Positions 44,133 to 52,990 of a stretch of DNA of 64,000 nucleotides are shown here, piece after piece. Position 1 is the stretch's first letter. Every line of letters begins with the position of its first letter. A program made the position numbers and the translations under genes. This DNA comes from Marispirochaeta sp. (GTDB lineage: Bacteria; Spirochaetota; Spirochaetia; JC444; Marispirochaetaceae). Location: the NCBI RefSeq assembly GCF_963668165.1, contig NZ_OY764209.1, positions 248,001 to 312,000 of the forward strand. Direction: 5' to 3'. The notes below the pieces were generated by a model, which searched no databases, was not told the origin of the DNA, and worked only from the letters and a program-made list of their open reading frames with translations.

Positions 44133-47105
44133 TTAGACCGGCAGGGTTAGATAGTTTGCGGCAAGATCCGGAATATGCTCCAAAGCTTCCTGCCATCCCT
44201 CTTTACTGGTCACCAGAACCGCCTTTGCGTTTTCGTCAAGCGCAGCTATTAATCGTTCCGCAGCGCGGCGGATATCAGCGGGAGCAGCAGAAAGGATGGT
44301 ATCCCGCTTCTTCTGTCTCTCCTCGTCGCTGATACAATAGAGCCTTCGCCGGAAAGCAAGCATACCCTTTTCTCCAGGGGAAAGAGGACGGAGTTCCCTT
44401 CCCACAACACTGATAATGGATTTTTCAAGCAACAACGGGTCTACTCCCCGGGTCAGCTCTGATAAGGAGTCCCGGAAGGCCTGCAGTGTGCGGAAGGTAT
44501 GGGGATCCCTGTAACTCGCCATGGAAAAGACCCCCTCGGTGGCATTTACAGAAGCAAAGGCACCGTAGGCTCCTCCCTGCATCCGGATCTTTTCCCACAG
44601 GGATTCGACCTTCAGAATATGGGCCAGTAAATCCTCATAGGGATGCTCCGTGTCTCCAAGCCTGGACGAGGGGAAGACCTGTGCTGCGTAATTTACCGTC
44701 GTCGGGATCACAAGGGCCTGATACTTCGGCACTGCTGCCACGTCGGAAAGTTCCCTGGGTTTCTTTTTTTCTCCGGCGGAAGAGAACCCTGCGAAAAAGC
44801 CTGTCACAGCCGGTTCAATTCTTTCAAGACTCCCGGTATCGGCGGTCAGATTAAGGAGCATCCGTTCCCGGCTCAGGATCTTTTTTCGCAGCCTGGACAT
44901 GCGTTTTGAAAGGTTCTTCCATGAATCATCAAAATCAGTGCTCAAGGCATTTATATACAGAAACTGCTCAATACCCCGCCATGCCTCTTCCAGAGAAAGA
45001 ACCTTGGAAAAACCCCGTGAAGCCCGCAGAGAGGCGAAGGAATGGCCTGATGAGACCACTGCGGAACGCATATCGTTCCGCAGTTCAAGGAGCTCCTCTT
45101 TAAGCCGTTGACGGTCATCAAGGATACCGGTATTCAAAAGACGCCCGATAATCTCCAGGGTCCTCGGCAGCTCGTCCTCCAGAGCCTTTATCCGAAAATA
45201 GAGAAAAAGCGCCGGGTCTTCGGGAGCATCTATGCGGTCCGAGGCCTCGAGAAAGGAGTAAAACCCGCCGGAATGCCGGGACAAAAGGGTCGCGACCCGG
45301 TCGTAAGAGACTCCGGGATACCCGGTATTGCAGAGATATTTAGAAAAATAGGGTAAAAGCAGGTATTCATCCTGTTCCAGTCCGGAGATATCGATGGCGA
45401 GATCAAGATAAACCACCCCGTTGCAGAAGGTTTCATGCAGGGAAACGGGGACCGTTCCAACCTTGCTGCTGTCCAGCAGGCGGTCCTCCAGAGAATATTT
45501 CCGTACATCCCGGGGCAGATCATCGATAGTAACGCAGGGGACCTTTGCCAGCTCCTCAGCCTTATCGGGGGTCTCCTGAAAGATCGTCATCCGGTGATAG
45601 TCCTCTTCCAGCTTCGCGATTCCTTCTGAACCCAGTTCACTTTTCCTGCGTGAAAGCCAGTCCTGCTCATCCTCTTCGTTATGCAGGTAGTACTGATCAT
45701 CCGGCCGGATAGTTACCACCACCCGATTGGAATTCTCAATAAGTTCCTCTTTAATCAGTCGCGAGAAATAGTCCGGCTCTCGCTGGAGGCGCTCTTTGAA
45801 AGAAGCAATAACCTCTTCATAACGCATTGTAGCCTCGGGTTTGTGCCCGTGCAGCCATCCCCGCAGAGCCCGGCCCATCAGCCTGAGCCCGAAAGGCACT
45901 CCGCCACGTATTTCCCGGTGCCGAAAGTCAATTCTGGCAAGGGCCGCCTCGCGAAACTCCTCTGGAATTCCTTCGGCGGCGAGGTTCTTCAGAAGTCCAA
46001 AGATCGTCTCTTCGAGCATTTCCCGTTTATCCGGGTCCATACCCCGCAGGCCCGCGGAAAAGACCAGATCACGCAGTTCCGAATCGAGCCCGCAGGAGGG
46101 GGAAAGGTCCTCACCCAGCCGGGAATCCATCAAGGCCTTGTATAAAGGAGATCCGGGATTCCCCAGCAGGATTTCAGCGAGAACCTCCCAGGTAAGAAGG
46201 TACTCCGGATCATCGACATTTTTTAAACGCCAGCTGACAAGTACACTGGCTCCGTTTTCACGGGAATCATCATCCCCGGAGCCGGCCGGAGCATTCACCG
46301 TCAAGGTCCGCGGTGCAGCCCAGTCCGGTTCCATGCTGATCGAAGCATCAACTTTCCTGGGGCCGTCAAAAGCAGAAAGAAACTGCTCCTGTAAAAAGGC
46401 CAGCTGTTCTTCTGTGGGGATATTTCCGTATAAAAAGACTCTGCAGTTGGAAGGATGATAATAATCGGAATGAAACTTGAGAAAATCCTCATACCTCAGT
46501 TCCCGAATCGCCTGCGGTTCACCGCCGGAGTCGTAGCCGTAGCTTGAATCCGGAAAAAGCCCCCTGTAGGACCACTCACCTACCACAGACTCAAAGGAAG
46601 AGTAGTTTCCCTGCATCTCGTTAAAGACAACCCCGGAGAGTTCAAGCCCCTCGTTGGAGGGTTGAAGACGCACCCCCTCCTGCAGAAATATCTCCTTTTT
46701 CAACATGGGGAAAAAGACTGCGTCCCCGTAGACTGTCATCAGATTGTAGTAATCCTTGGGGACCGTACTGGCCCCGGGGTAAACGGTCTTATCAGGATAG
46801 GTCATGGCGTTGAGAAAGGTATTCAGGCTCCCTTTTAAGAGTACCAGAAAAGGGTCCTTGATGGGAAAGCGCTTCGATCCCGCGAGCACGGCGTGCTCAA
46901 CAATATGAGCAACGCCGCTGTTATCCCGGGGCGGGGTCTTGAATATAAAGGAAAAAAGGTTCTCCGGATCGTCGTTGTACAGATGAAAAATCTCTAGCCC
47001 GGTGGCTTCGTGGCGAGCGCTTATTCCCCTGCCGCGGAATTCAGGCAGGTCACTGACTGATTCGATACGGAACCCGTGAATACTTTGACCGTGTTGTATT
47101 TTCAT
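44133..47105 (-). CDS. M16C-family zinc metallopeptidase (presequence-protease-like)
   Basis: About 990 residues, the length of PreP/Cym1/falcilysin-type peptidases that form a closed two-half chamber and degrade short peptides. The inverted zinc motif HIVEH (His67, Glu70, His71 from the ATG at 47105) is intact, in the setting GVAHIVEHAVLAGSKRFPIK, followed by MTYPDKTVYPGAS. A TTG three codons upstream is an alternative start; neither has a good ribosome-binding site. It begins just after the Tex gene on the same strand and converges with the 2-hydroxyacid dehydrogenase gene. Confidence 0.92.
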   Translation of the reverse strand: MKIQHGQSIHGFRIESVSDLPEFRGRGISARHEATGLEIFHLYNDDPENLFSFIFKTPPRDNSGVAHIVEHAVLAGSKRFPIKDPFLVLLKGSLNTFLNAMTYPDKTVYPGASTVPKDYYNLMTVYGDAVFFPMLKKEIFLQEGVRLQPSNEGLELSGVVFNEMQGNYSSFESVVGEWSYRGLFPDSSYGYDSGGEPQAIRELRYEDFLKFHSDYYHPSNCRVFLYGNIPTEEQLAFLQEQFLSAFDGPRKVDASISMEPDWAAPRTLTVNAPAGSGDDDSRENGASVLVSWRLKNVDDPEYLLTWEVLAEILLGNPGSPLYKALMDSRLGEDLSPSCGLDSELRDLVFSAGLRGMDPDKREMLEETIFGLLKNLAAEGIPEEFREAALARIDFRHREIRGGVPFGLRLMGRALRGWLHGHKPEATMRYEEVIASFKERLQREPDYFSRLIKEELIENSNRVVVTIRPDDQYYLHNEEDEQDWLSRRKSELGSEGIAKLEEDYHRMTIFQETPDKAEELAKVPCVTIDDLPRDVRKYSLEDRLLDSSKVGTVPVSLHETFCNGVVYLDLAIDISGLEQDEYLLLPYFSKYLCNTGYPGVSYDRVATLLSRHSGGFYSFLEASDRIDAPEDPALFLYFRIKALEDELPRTLEIIGRLLNTGILDDRQRLKEELLELRNDMRSAVVSSGHSFASLRASRGFSKVLSLEEAWRGIEQFLYINALSTDFDDSWKNLSKRMSRLRKKILSRERMLLNLTADTGSLERIEPAVTGFFAGFSSAGEKKKPRELSDVAAVPKYQALVIPTTVNYAAQVFPSSRLGDTEHPYEDLLAHILKVESLWEKIRMQGGAYGAFASVNATEGVFSMASYRDPHTFRTLQAFRDSLSELTRGVDPLLLEKSIISVVGRELRPLSPGEKGMLAFRRRLYCISDEERQKKRDTILSAAPADIRRAAERLIAALDENAKAVLVTSKEGWQEALEHIPDLAANYLTLPV

Positions 47106-47117
47106 GCCGGACAAGGA

Positions 47118-49406
47118 TCAGGACAAAAGGTCGGCAAAAGGATTATACGAGTCTCCGGAACTGTTATCGTTCCTGCCGCCTCTACCTCCGCCGCCGCGTT
47201 TACCGCCGCCACGGGGGCCGCCGCCGCGATTATCGTTTCTGGGAGGCCGACGGTCATTGTTCCGCTGAGCCGGAGCGCCGCTTTTCATAGTAAGAGCGAT
47301 CCGCTTGCGGTCCACATCGACCTCCAGAACCTTGACCTTGACCTGCTGATGGACCTTTACCACGTCCGCCGGGTTCTGGATAAAATCATCGGAGAGTTCC
47401 GATATATGGACCAGCCCGTCCTGATGCACACCGATGTCCACAAAAGCCCCGAAGTTGGTAACGTTGGTAACGATACCGGGAAGCTCCATTCCAGTTTCCA
47501 GCTGGGAAATCTCCGTTACCCCCTCGGCAAAGGTAACAGCCTCAAACTCATCCCGCGGATCACGCCCGGGCTTGGCAAGCTCTTCCATTATATCTCTCAG
47601 TGTAGGCAGTCCCACATCGCCTTCTACATAACTGGAAAGGTCGATCTTTTCCCGTAAAGAGGCGTCCTCCATGAGGGCCTTTATATCCACCCCCAGGTCC
47701 TTGGCCATCTTTTCTACAATGGGGTAACGCTCGGGATGGACCGCGCTGGTGTCCAGGGGGTTCTCTCCATCCTGAATGCGCAGAAAACCGGCAGCCAGCT
47801 CATAGGTCTTATCCCCCATGCCCTCAATGGATTTAAGTTCTTCCCTGCTCTTGAAAGCCCCGTGAGTCTCCCGGTACTTGGCGATGGAACGGGCAATCTT
47901 TCCTCCCAGACCGCTGATGTACTGCAGAAGATGGGGAGATGCGGTGTTAACCTCTACTCCGACGGAGTTGACCGCGGAGACTACAACGTCATCCAGGCTG
48001 CGCTTCAGGAGTTTCTGGTCAACATCGTGCTGGTACTGTCCAACGCCAATTGCTTTGGGATCGATTTTAACCAGCTCCGCCAGAGGATCCATAAGTCGCC
48101 GTCCAATTGAGATTGAGCCGCGAACGGTAACATCGTAGTCCGGAAACTCCTCCCTGGCTGCTTTGGAGGCTGAATAGACGGATGCCCCCGATTCGTTGAC
48201 CATTACCAGGGGTATCTTGAGTCCAAGAGAACGGACAAAGGAGAAAGCCTCTCTACCGCCCGTACCGTTTCCGATGGCAATGGCTTCGATCTTGTATTTA
48301 TCAATCAGCTTTTTCACTGTCTCGGCGGCATCCTGTTTACGGTTCCGGGGAGGAAGGGGAAAAATTGTTTCGGTATGAACCAGATCGCCCTGAGCTGTCA
48401 GACAGACTACCTTGCAGCCGGTACGCAGCCCCGGATCGATAGCTAAAACCGGTTTCTGTCCCAGGGGTGCGGCCAGCATCAGGTCTTTGAGATTCTGTGC
48501 AAAAACCTGAACCGCGGCCTCGTCAGCCCGTTTCTTAACGGTCTTGCGGAACTCGTTTTCCAGAGACGGAGCGATCAGCCGCTTGTAGGCATCACGAATT
48601 GCCAGTCTGAGCTGCTCGGTATCATCGTCTCTGCCCGAGGTAAATCCCCGCTCAAGCATATCGATGGTGGCCTCTTCGTCGGGGTGAATATGTACCGTAA
48701 GAAAGCCCTCATCAGCTCCCCGCAGGGCAGCAAGAACCCTGTGAGACGGAGCGGAGAAGGCCTTTTCGGACCAGTTGAAATAGTCTTTGTACTTGTGGGC
48801 ATCCCTGTCTCTCTCTTTTCCTTTGACGATAGTGGAGGAGATGGTGGCCTCATCCTCGAAAAGATGGCGAAGATCGGCCCGCACATCAGGGTCCTCGCTC
48901 ATCCACTCGGCGACTATGTCCCGGGCACCCTGCAGGGCAAACTCGACAGAATCAACCCCTTTCTCCGGATTCACCGCCTTTTCGGCCTCAGCCATCAGGT
49001 CAATGTGGTCTTCATCGTAGATCTTGTGGGCAAGCTCCTCGAGGCCTTTTTCCTTGGCAATGATCGCCCGGGTGCGCCGTTTGGGCCTGAAGGGCAGATA
49101 GAGGTCCTCCAGATGGGCCATGGTGTCCGCAGCGTTGATCTCTTTTTCCAGTTCAGGAGTAAGCTGATCGTGCTCCCGCATGGTATTAAGAATCGCCTCA
49201 CGACGCTTATCGAGCTCTTTGAGCTTCTCTATGCGGTCGCGAATTGCGATAATCTGCACCTCATCAAGTCCGCCGGTTGCTTCTTTACGATAGCGGGCGA
49301 TAAAGGGCACCGTCGCTCCTTCTTCAAACAGCTTGAGAACCGCTTCAACCTGGCGCGGCTCAATATGCTGTTCCAGGGCGATCACCTCCGGGTAGCTTTC
49401 TGGCAT
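47118..49406 (-). CDS. tex: Tex-type RNA-binding transcription accessory protein
   Basis: About 762 residues: Tex N-terminal helical region (EVIALEQHIEPRQVEAVLKL), YqgF-like RNase-H fold (VLAIDPGLRTGCKVV), helix-hairpin-helix pair and an S1 domain (ELPGIVTNVTNFGAFVDIGV, then HQDGLVHISELSDDFI). It acts on RNA polymerase/RNA in the cytoplasm. After the S1 domain comes an Arg/Gly-rich tail with repeated GGG and RGG units, longer than usual. I start at ATG 49406 because AAGGAGAAGTT is directly upstream; an ATG 19 codons earlier lacks one. Confidence 0.94.
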   Translation of the reverse strand: MPESYPEVIALEQHIEPRQVEAVLKLFEEGATVPFIARYRKEATGGLDEVQIIAIRDRIEKLKELDKRREAILNTMREHDQLTPELEKEINAADTMAHLEDLYLPFRPKRRTRAIIAKEKGLEELAHKIYDEDHIDLMAEAEKAVNPEKGVDSVEFALQGARDIVAEWMSEDPDVRADLRHLFEDEATISSTIVKGKERDRDAHKYKDYFNWSEKAFSAPSHRVLAALRGADEGFLTVHIHPDEEATIDMLERGFTSGRDDDTEQLRLAIRDAYKRLIAPSLENEFRKTVKKRADEAAVQVFAQNLKDLMLAAPLGQKPVLAIDPGLRTGCKVVCLTAQGDLVHTETIFPLPPRNRKQDAAETVKKLIDKYKIEAIAIGNGTGGREAFSFVRSLGLKIPLVMVNESGASVYSASKAAREEFPDYDVTVRGSISIGRRLMDPLAELVKIDPKAIGVGQYQHDVDQKLLKRSLDDVVVSAVNSVGVEVNTASPHLLQYISGLGGKIARSIAKYRETHGAFKSREELKSIEGMGDKTYELAAGFLRIQDGENPLDTSAVHPERYPIVEKMAKDLGVDIKALMEDASLREKIDLSSYVEGDVGLPTLRDIMEELAKPGRDPRDEFEAVTFAEGVTEISQLETGMELPGIVTNVTNFGAFVDIGVHQDGLVHISELSDDFIQNPADVVKVHQQVKVKVLEVDVDRKRIALTMKSGAPAQRNNDRRPPRNDNRGGGPRGGGKRGGGGRGGRNDNSSGDSYNPFADLLS

Positions 49407-49597
49407 AACTTCTCCTTGAACCGGCCGGACATTCCGCCGCCGGTGTATTTTGTACCTGCACAATTAACCGCATTCCCGCGATTTTGAGCGGGGCGGTGGT
49501 GCAGAGTCGTGTTAATAGTCATTTACGTTGCTGAACGGAAAGACATGGGTTGAATATAATCATAGCAAAGAAGGTGAATAATGGCAAGTGCGGGACG

Positions 49598-49740
49598 CAG
49601 AGGGGGGAGAGACCACGCGGAGACCATGCGGAGGTCGCAGAGAGACGCAGAGGGGAAGACCACGCAGAGCAACGCAGAGCAACGCAGAGGGACGCAGAGA
49701 TCGCTGAGGGGAGAGCGCAGAGGGAGAATCAGCGGGTTGT
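49598..49740. repeat. Degenerate ACGCAGAG repeat cluster, copy 1
   Basis: About 140 bases made mostly of ACGCAGAG and GACCACGCRGAG units at irregular spacing (for example 49644-49669). It contains the 19-mer GAGATCGCTGAGGGGAGAG (49697-49715), repeated exactly beyond the vapBC pair. Apart from this, the 49407-49752 gap holds no credible gene. Confidence 0.8.
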
Positions 49741-49752
49741 CAGCAGGCTTTT

Positions 49753-50151
49753 TCAGGTATGGAGAGGGAACCTGTCCAGGGCGTCAATAACATCAAAATA
49801 GGAATCCCGGGTTAACAGAGTTCCGCCTATATCCATGCAGCAGGCGGCTATCCATACGTCGTTGATAGGGATTTTACGCCCTTTACGAACAAGCTGATCA
49901 TAGATAAGAGCGTATTTTCGGCCGACATCCCGGTTAATATTGATGATACCGATTTTCAGGCTTTCGATAATGTTCTGAAGCTTTTTTTCATTCTCTTCCT
50001 GTCTTGATCCCCGTAAAAAACCAAAAGTCAGTTCTGATAGTACAACAACGGGCAGATAAATTTCATCGCCAAACTCCGCCAGCACATCGACGACTTCCGG
50101 GAATCCTTCGGCATAATCACAGTAAGTGCTGGTGTCAAGAACAAGTTTCAT
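49753..50151 (-). CDS. vapC: VapC-type PIN-domain toxin
   Basis: A 132-residue PIN ribonuclease. Acidic residues fall where expected: Asp6 (LVLDTSTY), a Glu in VVLSELTFG, Asp in INDVWIAACC and Asp in LLTRDSYFD. Probably cleaves tRNA or rRNA when freed. Its start overlaps the end of the antitoxin gene by four bases. Confidence 0.88.
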   Translation of the reverse strand: MKLVLDTSTYCDYAEGFPEVVDVLAEFGDEIYLPVVVLSELTFGFLRGSRQEENEKKLQNIIESLKIGIININRDVGRKYALIYDQLVRKGRKIPINDVWIAACCMDIGGTLLTRDSYFDVIDALDRFPLHT

Positions 50152-50387
50152 TCCCAGTCGTCTTCGTGAATTTCATCAAAATGACTGAGACTTTTCCGCA
50201 GTTCAACCGCTTCAGTTTGAGACATCCAACCGGCAAGTTCTCTGACAAGGGTTTTGCGGTCCTTGTAGATACCAAGTTTTTCTTCAACGGCTTCCATAAT
50301 CACCGTACTCTTGGTTTTGCCGGTTTTTTCAGCATACTCTCGTAGCAGCTTTTCTTTATCCTTGGGTATTCTAAGGCTTAGGGGCAT
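50148..50387 (-). CDS. vapB: VapB-like ribbon-helix-helix antitoxin
   Basis: A 79-residue protein. N-terminal ribbon-helix-helix (PLSLRIPKDKEKLLREYAEK, then KTKSTVIMEAVEEKL) for DNA binding; the acidic C-terminus (HFDEIHEDDWE) would neutralise the toxin. I start at ATG 50387 after AGGAGG; a longer frame lacks a site. It precedes vapC with a four-base overlap. Confidence 0.85.
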   Translation of the reverse strand: MPLSLRIPKDKEKLLREYAEKTGKTKSTVIMEAVEEKLGIYKDRKTLVRELAGWMSQTEAVELRKSLSHFDEIHEDDWE

Positions 50388-50401
50388 GTTGTCCTCCTGA
50401 A

Positions 50402-50448
50402 TGTATCGCATGTGTTTATATTGTATCGCGTTTCTTTGGTTGGGTCAA
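50402..50448 (-). promoter_or_regulatory. vapBC promoter with direct-repeat operator
   Basis: On the minus strand TTGACC (50443-50448), 17-bp spacer, TACAAT (50420-50425). The octamer GCGATACA occurs twice, at 50422-50429 over the -10 and at 50402-50409, 20 bp apart, i.e. two helical turns. This fits cooperative autorepression by the ribbon-helix-helix antitoxin. Confidence 0.65.
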
Positions 50449-50455
50449 TTCGCTG

Positions 50456-50530
50456 GGCAGGGACGCAGAGGGGAGGACCACGCAGAGGCCGGGGAGATCG
50501 CTGAGGGGAGAGGACGCAGTGGAAGAGGGA
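50456..50530. repeat. Degenerate ACGCAGAG repeat cluster, copy 2
   Basis: Repeats the same units as copy 1. Bases 50462-50487 match 49644-49669 with one mismatch, and GAGATCGCTGAGGGGAGAG recurs at 50494-50512. It lies directly upstream of the vapBC promoter. Confidence 0.8.
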
Positions 50531-50659
50531 AAAAAGTACTCGAAGTGCAGGTTTCTCAGTGCGATCGGAGATTCTCTGGTAAATCTTTTATCCTTCCTAT
50601 CGTATTAATCTTTGATCCGGATTATTGAAACAAAGATCGGAATGATGGGGAGAGATAGA

Positions 50660-50760
50660 TGAACCACGGAGGGAACGCAGAGGATGCTGAAAACGCGGAG
50701 TTTTAAGAAGAGAACTATCTAAGGTCTCTGTGTCCTTTGTGCCTTTGTGTGAAATTCTTA
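50660..50760. repeat. Related ACGCAGAG / CTTTGTG repeat cluster, copy 3
   Basis: Looser units: AACCACGGAGGGAACGCAGAG at 50660 on, then, in the opposite sense, CTGTGTCCTTTGTGCCTTTG at about 50727-50750. Otherwise nothing was seen in 50531-50846. Confidence 0.55.
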
Positions 50761-50846
50761 ATCTCCTAGGGGCACGTAAAAAATGTAGAGACAAAACAAT
50801 AAAGAAATTAAAATCGCGGCAGACAAGGACATTGGAGGATGGACCC

Positions 50847-50875
50847 CAAAAAAGCCCGGCGGGGTGTGCCGGGCT
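50847..50875 (-). terminator. Terminator of the outer-membrane protein gene
   Basis: On the minus strand AGCCCGGC (50868-50875), seven-base loop, GCCGGGCT (50853-50860), then TTTTT. It follows the stop codon at 50899 by about 25 bases. Confidence 0.9.
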
Positions 50876-50898
50876 GGGAAGTTGTGCGTAATTCGGTT

Positions 50899-51876
50899 TT
50901 AGAACTTGAGGTAGCTCTTGAACTGGAAGATAAGGGTACTCGCTTTTTCCGTGCTTTTGCCCATAAGGGGAATCGAATAACCTGCTTTTAGTTCAAAAGG
51001 CAGTCCAGATTTAAAGAAAGCGGATACATAGGGTGTCATTTTAAGAAAACTACTTGCGGTATCATCTACTGCATCCCCTTCAATTTCCATATCGGGAGTA
51101 ATAATATAGGTTATTGGGAGGCTACCAGTAACATCAAGGGTAGTATTTACAGGATGAGTATAACTTGGTTCGACTTCAAACGTAGACTTATAACCATACG
51201 CAACCTTCACATCTTCAATAGGCTGCGCGGTCATTGCCTGAGAGTACGCAGTGTATTGGTTACTTGTTTCTGCTTCGGGGAAGAAAATTGTCTCATTGTA
51301 GAGATTAATATAGAAGTTTTGGTTTACGAGGTAATCATAGAAAAGTCGAAAACCTATTCCTAAAACCTCATTGCTTCCGGAGCCCATATTATAATCATCA
51401 CCGGCGCTGTAATTATCAAATTCCTCTTCCCAATCTGTGTTCTTCAATGGAACTAAAATCCCTGCTGCAGCGGCAAGGCGCATCATCTCATTCTGTACAA
51501 ATCCGTTTGGCCCCATTATCTGGGCTTTGGCTCCAATAAAAAGATCTAAAGGGCCATTGATATTAGCTTTGTCGTTAGTTCCTCCCATCGGATCATCTTC
51601 GATACTGGAGTAGATGTTGTATCCTGGTGCCCACTGCAGTGCTATGGTTATCTGATCAGTGGCACCGTATTCTAGCGCACCGCCCATGTTAAAAACAGAG
51701 ACTTTACCACCATCAAAATCTTCCGCATCACCATCCGCATCGTATGCCTCATCAAACATATTATACGCTGCAGAAATAGTCGTCCTCAAAACCCCCGCGG
51801 GCAGGACTTTCGCGTCGTCGGCAAAGGCGGGGATTACAATCGCCAGAGCCAGAAGCAGAAGTGCGAGTTTCTTCAT
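50899..51876 (-). CDS. Secreted beta-barrel-like outer-membrane protein
   Basis: About 325 residues. A signal peptide (MKKLALLLLALAIVIPAFA) is followed by alternating hydrophobic/aromatic strands and a C-terminal phenylalanine (FQFKSYLKF), the usual pattern of BAM-inserted barrels. An acidic stretch near residue 45 (DADGDAEDFDGG) may bind cations. I do not recognise a named family; spirochaetes carry several such porin-like proteins. AGGAGA precedes ATG 51876; an in-frame TTG lies two codons earlier. Confidence 0.75.
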   Translation of the reverse strand: MKKLALLLLALAIVIPAFADDAKVLPAGVLRTTISAAYNMFDEAYDADGDAEDFDGGKVSVFNMGGALEYGATDQITIALQWAPGYNIYSSIEDDPMGGTNDKANINGPLDLFIGAKAQIMGPNGFVQNEMMRLAAAAGILVPLKNTDWEEEFDNYSAGDDYNMGSGSNEVLGIGFRLFYDYLVNQNFYINLYNETIFFPEAETSNQYTAYSQAMTAQPIEDVKVAYGYKSTFEVEPSYTHPVNTTLDVTGSLPITYIITPDMEIEGDAVDDTASSFLKMTPYVSAFFKSGLPFELKAGYSIPLMGKSTEKASTLIFQFKSYLKF

Positions 51877-52027
51877 GCTCAATCTCCTAAAATTAGTAGT
51901 TTTAATTTTGTCGGCCCATGACCGAACCTATCAGACAGCTTACCCCCTTGTGGAAACTAATGCAAGAAAAACACATCAGAAAATTGCTATAAAGAAGCTG
52001 AAAATTGGTATATCTTCTACTCACACC

Positions 52028-52990
52028 ATGATTGATTTACCCACTGCCCGACTGCGGGCCGACATTCTGCACGAGACCCGGGCCTTTTTTCGCGAGAGAG
52101 ATTTTCTGGAAACGGACACTCCTCTGCTTGCAGAAAAGGTTATTCCGGAGCCGACTATTGAACTTTTTCCCGCCCTCTTCTCCAATCCCTACGGCGAAGA
52201 CCGGGAGCTGTTTCTGCTGCCCTCTCCGGAATACTGGCTCAAGAAGGTCCTGAAGATGTTTCCGGGCATCCCGGTTTTTCAGCTGGGCAAGACATTCCGC
52301 AACCGGGAGCAGTCCGGCAGGCTGCACAATATCGAGTTCACCATGCTGGAGTGGTACCGGCCGGGCTGCAATTACCGCGACATTGAGCGGGAGACTCGGG
52401 AATATATCAGGGCCATGGCGGATTTTGCCGGTATCCGGGTCCCGGATTTCCACAGGATGACGGTGGAGGAGGCCTTTTCCCGCTTTGCGGGGCTCGATCT
52501 GAAGCATCTGTGTGACGATCCGGAGAGTCTGCGCCGGGTGCTGTCGGAGCGGGATATTTTTGCCTCCTCCTCAGATGACTGGAATGATCTGTTTCAGCGC
52601 CTTTTTATTACCCTGATCGAACCGGAACTGCCGTCACAGGAGCCCCTGTTCCTCTACGATTACCCCGCGGGGATTACCTGCCTGGCGAAACAAAAAGAGG
52701 GAACTCAATATCGGGAACGCTGGGAGCTCTACTGGAAAGGGATAGAACTTGCAAACTGTTATACCGAGATGACCGGGGCCGGAACGGTTAAAGAGTTTCT
52801 CACCGCTGAAGCTGTAAAAAAAGAGCAGGCGGCTGTAATAAAGGTCAAGCCGGATACTGAATACTGGCGCACCTTTGAGACCCCCTACCCTGCCTCTTCC
52901 GGTGTGGCCCTGGGTTTTGACCGTTTCCTTATGCTGCTTGCAGGCAGGGAGCACCTGAACGAGGTTATCTATTTTCCCTTTACTCCGTGA
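52028..52990 (+). CDS. epmA: EF-P lysine lysyltransferase (GenX/PoxA)
   Basis: Class II lysyl-tRNA-synthetase paralogue, 320 residues, lacking the tRNA anticodon-binding domain. Motif 2 FRNREQSGRLHNIEFTMLEW and motif 3 GVALGFDRFLMLLAG are intact. It attaches (beta-)lysine to EF-P. I take ATG 52028; a frame extending upstream into the divergent barrel gene is not plausible. EF-P itself is encoded 1.4 kb downstream, beyond a ruined kinase gene. Confidence 0.92.
   Translation: MIDLPTARLRADILHETRAFFRERDFLETDTPLLAEKVIPEPTIELFPALFSNPYGEDRELFLLPSPEYWLKKVLKMFPGIPVFQLGKTFRNREQSGRLHNIEFTMLEWYRPGCNYRDIERETREYIRAMADFAGIRVPDFHRMTVEEAFSRFAGLDLKHLCDDPESLRRVLSERDIFASSSDDWNDLFQRLFITLIEPELPSQEPLFLYDYPAGITCLAKQKEGTQYRERWELYWKGIELANCYTEMTGAGTVKEFLTAEAVKKEQAAVIKVKPDTEYWRTFETPYPASSGVALGFDRFLMLLAGREHLNEVIYFPFTP

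Noticed and set aside
49598..50530. CRISPR array
   Set aside because: The ACGCAGAG units are short, degenerate and irregularly spaced; there are no uniform spacers and no cas genes nearby.
51659..52027. N-terminal extension of EpmA
   Set aside because: It would lie antisense to the signal-peptide region of the barrel protein and adds 123 residues unknown in the family; ATG 52028 gives the normal length.
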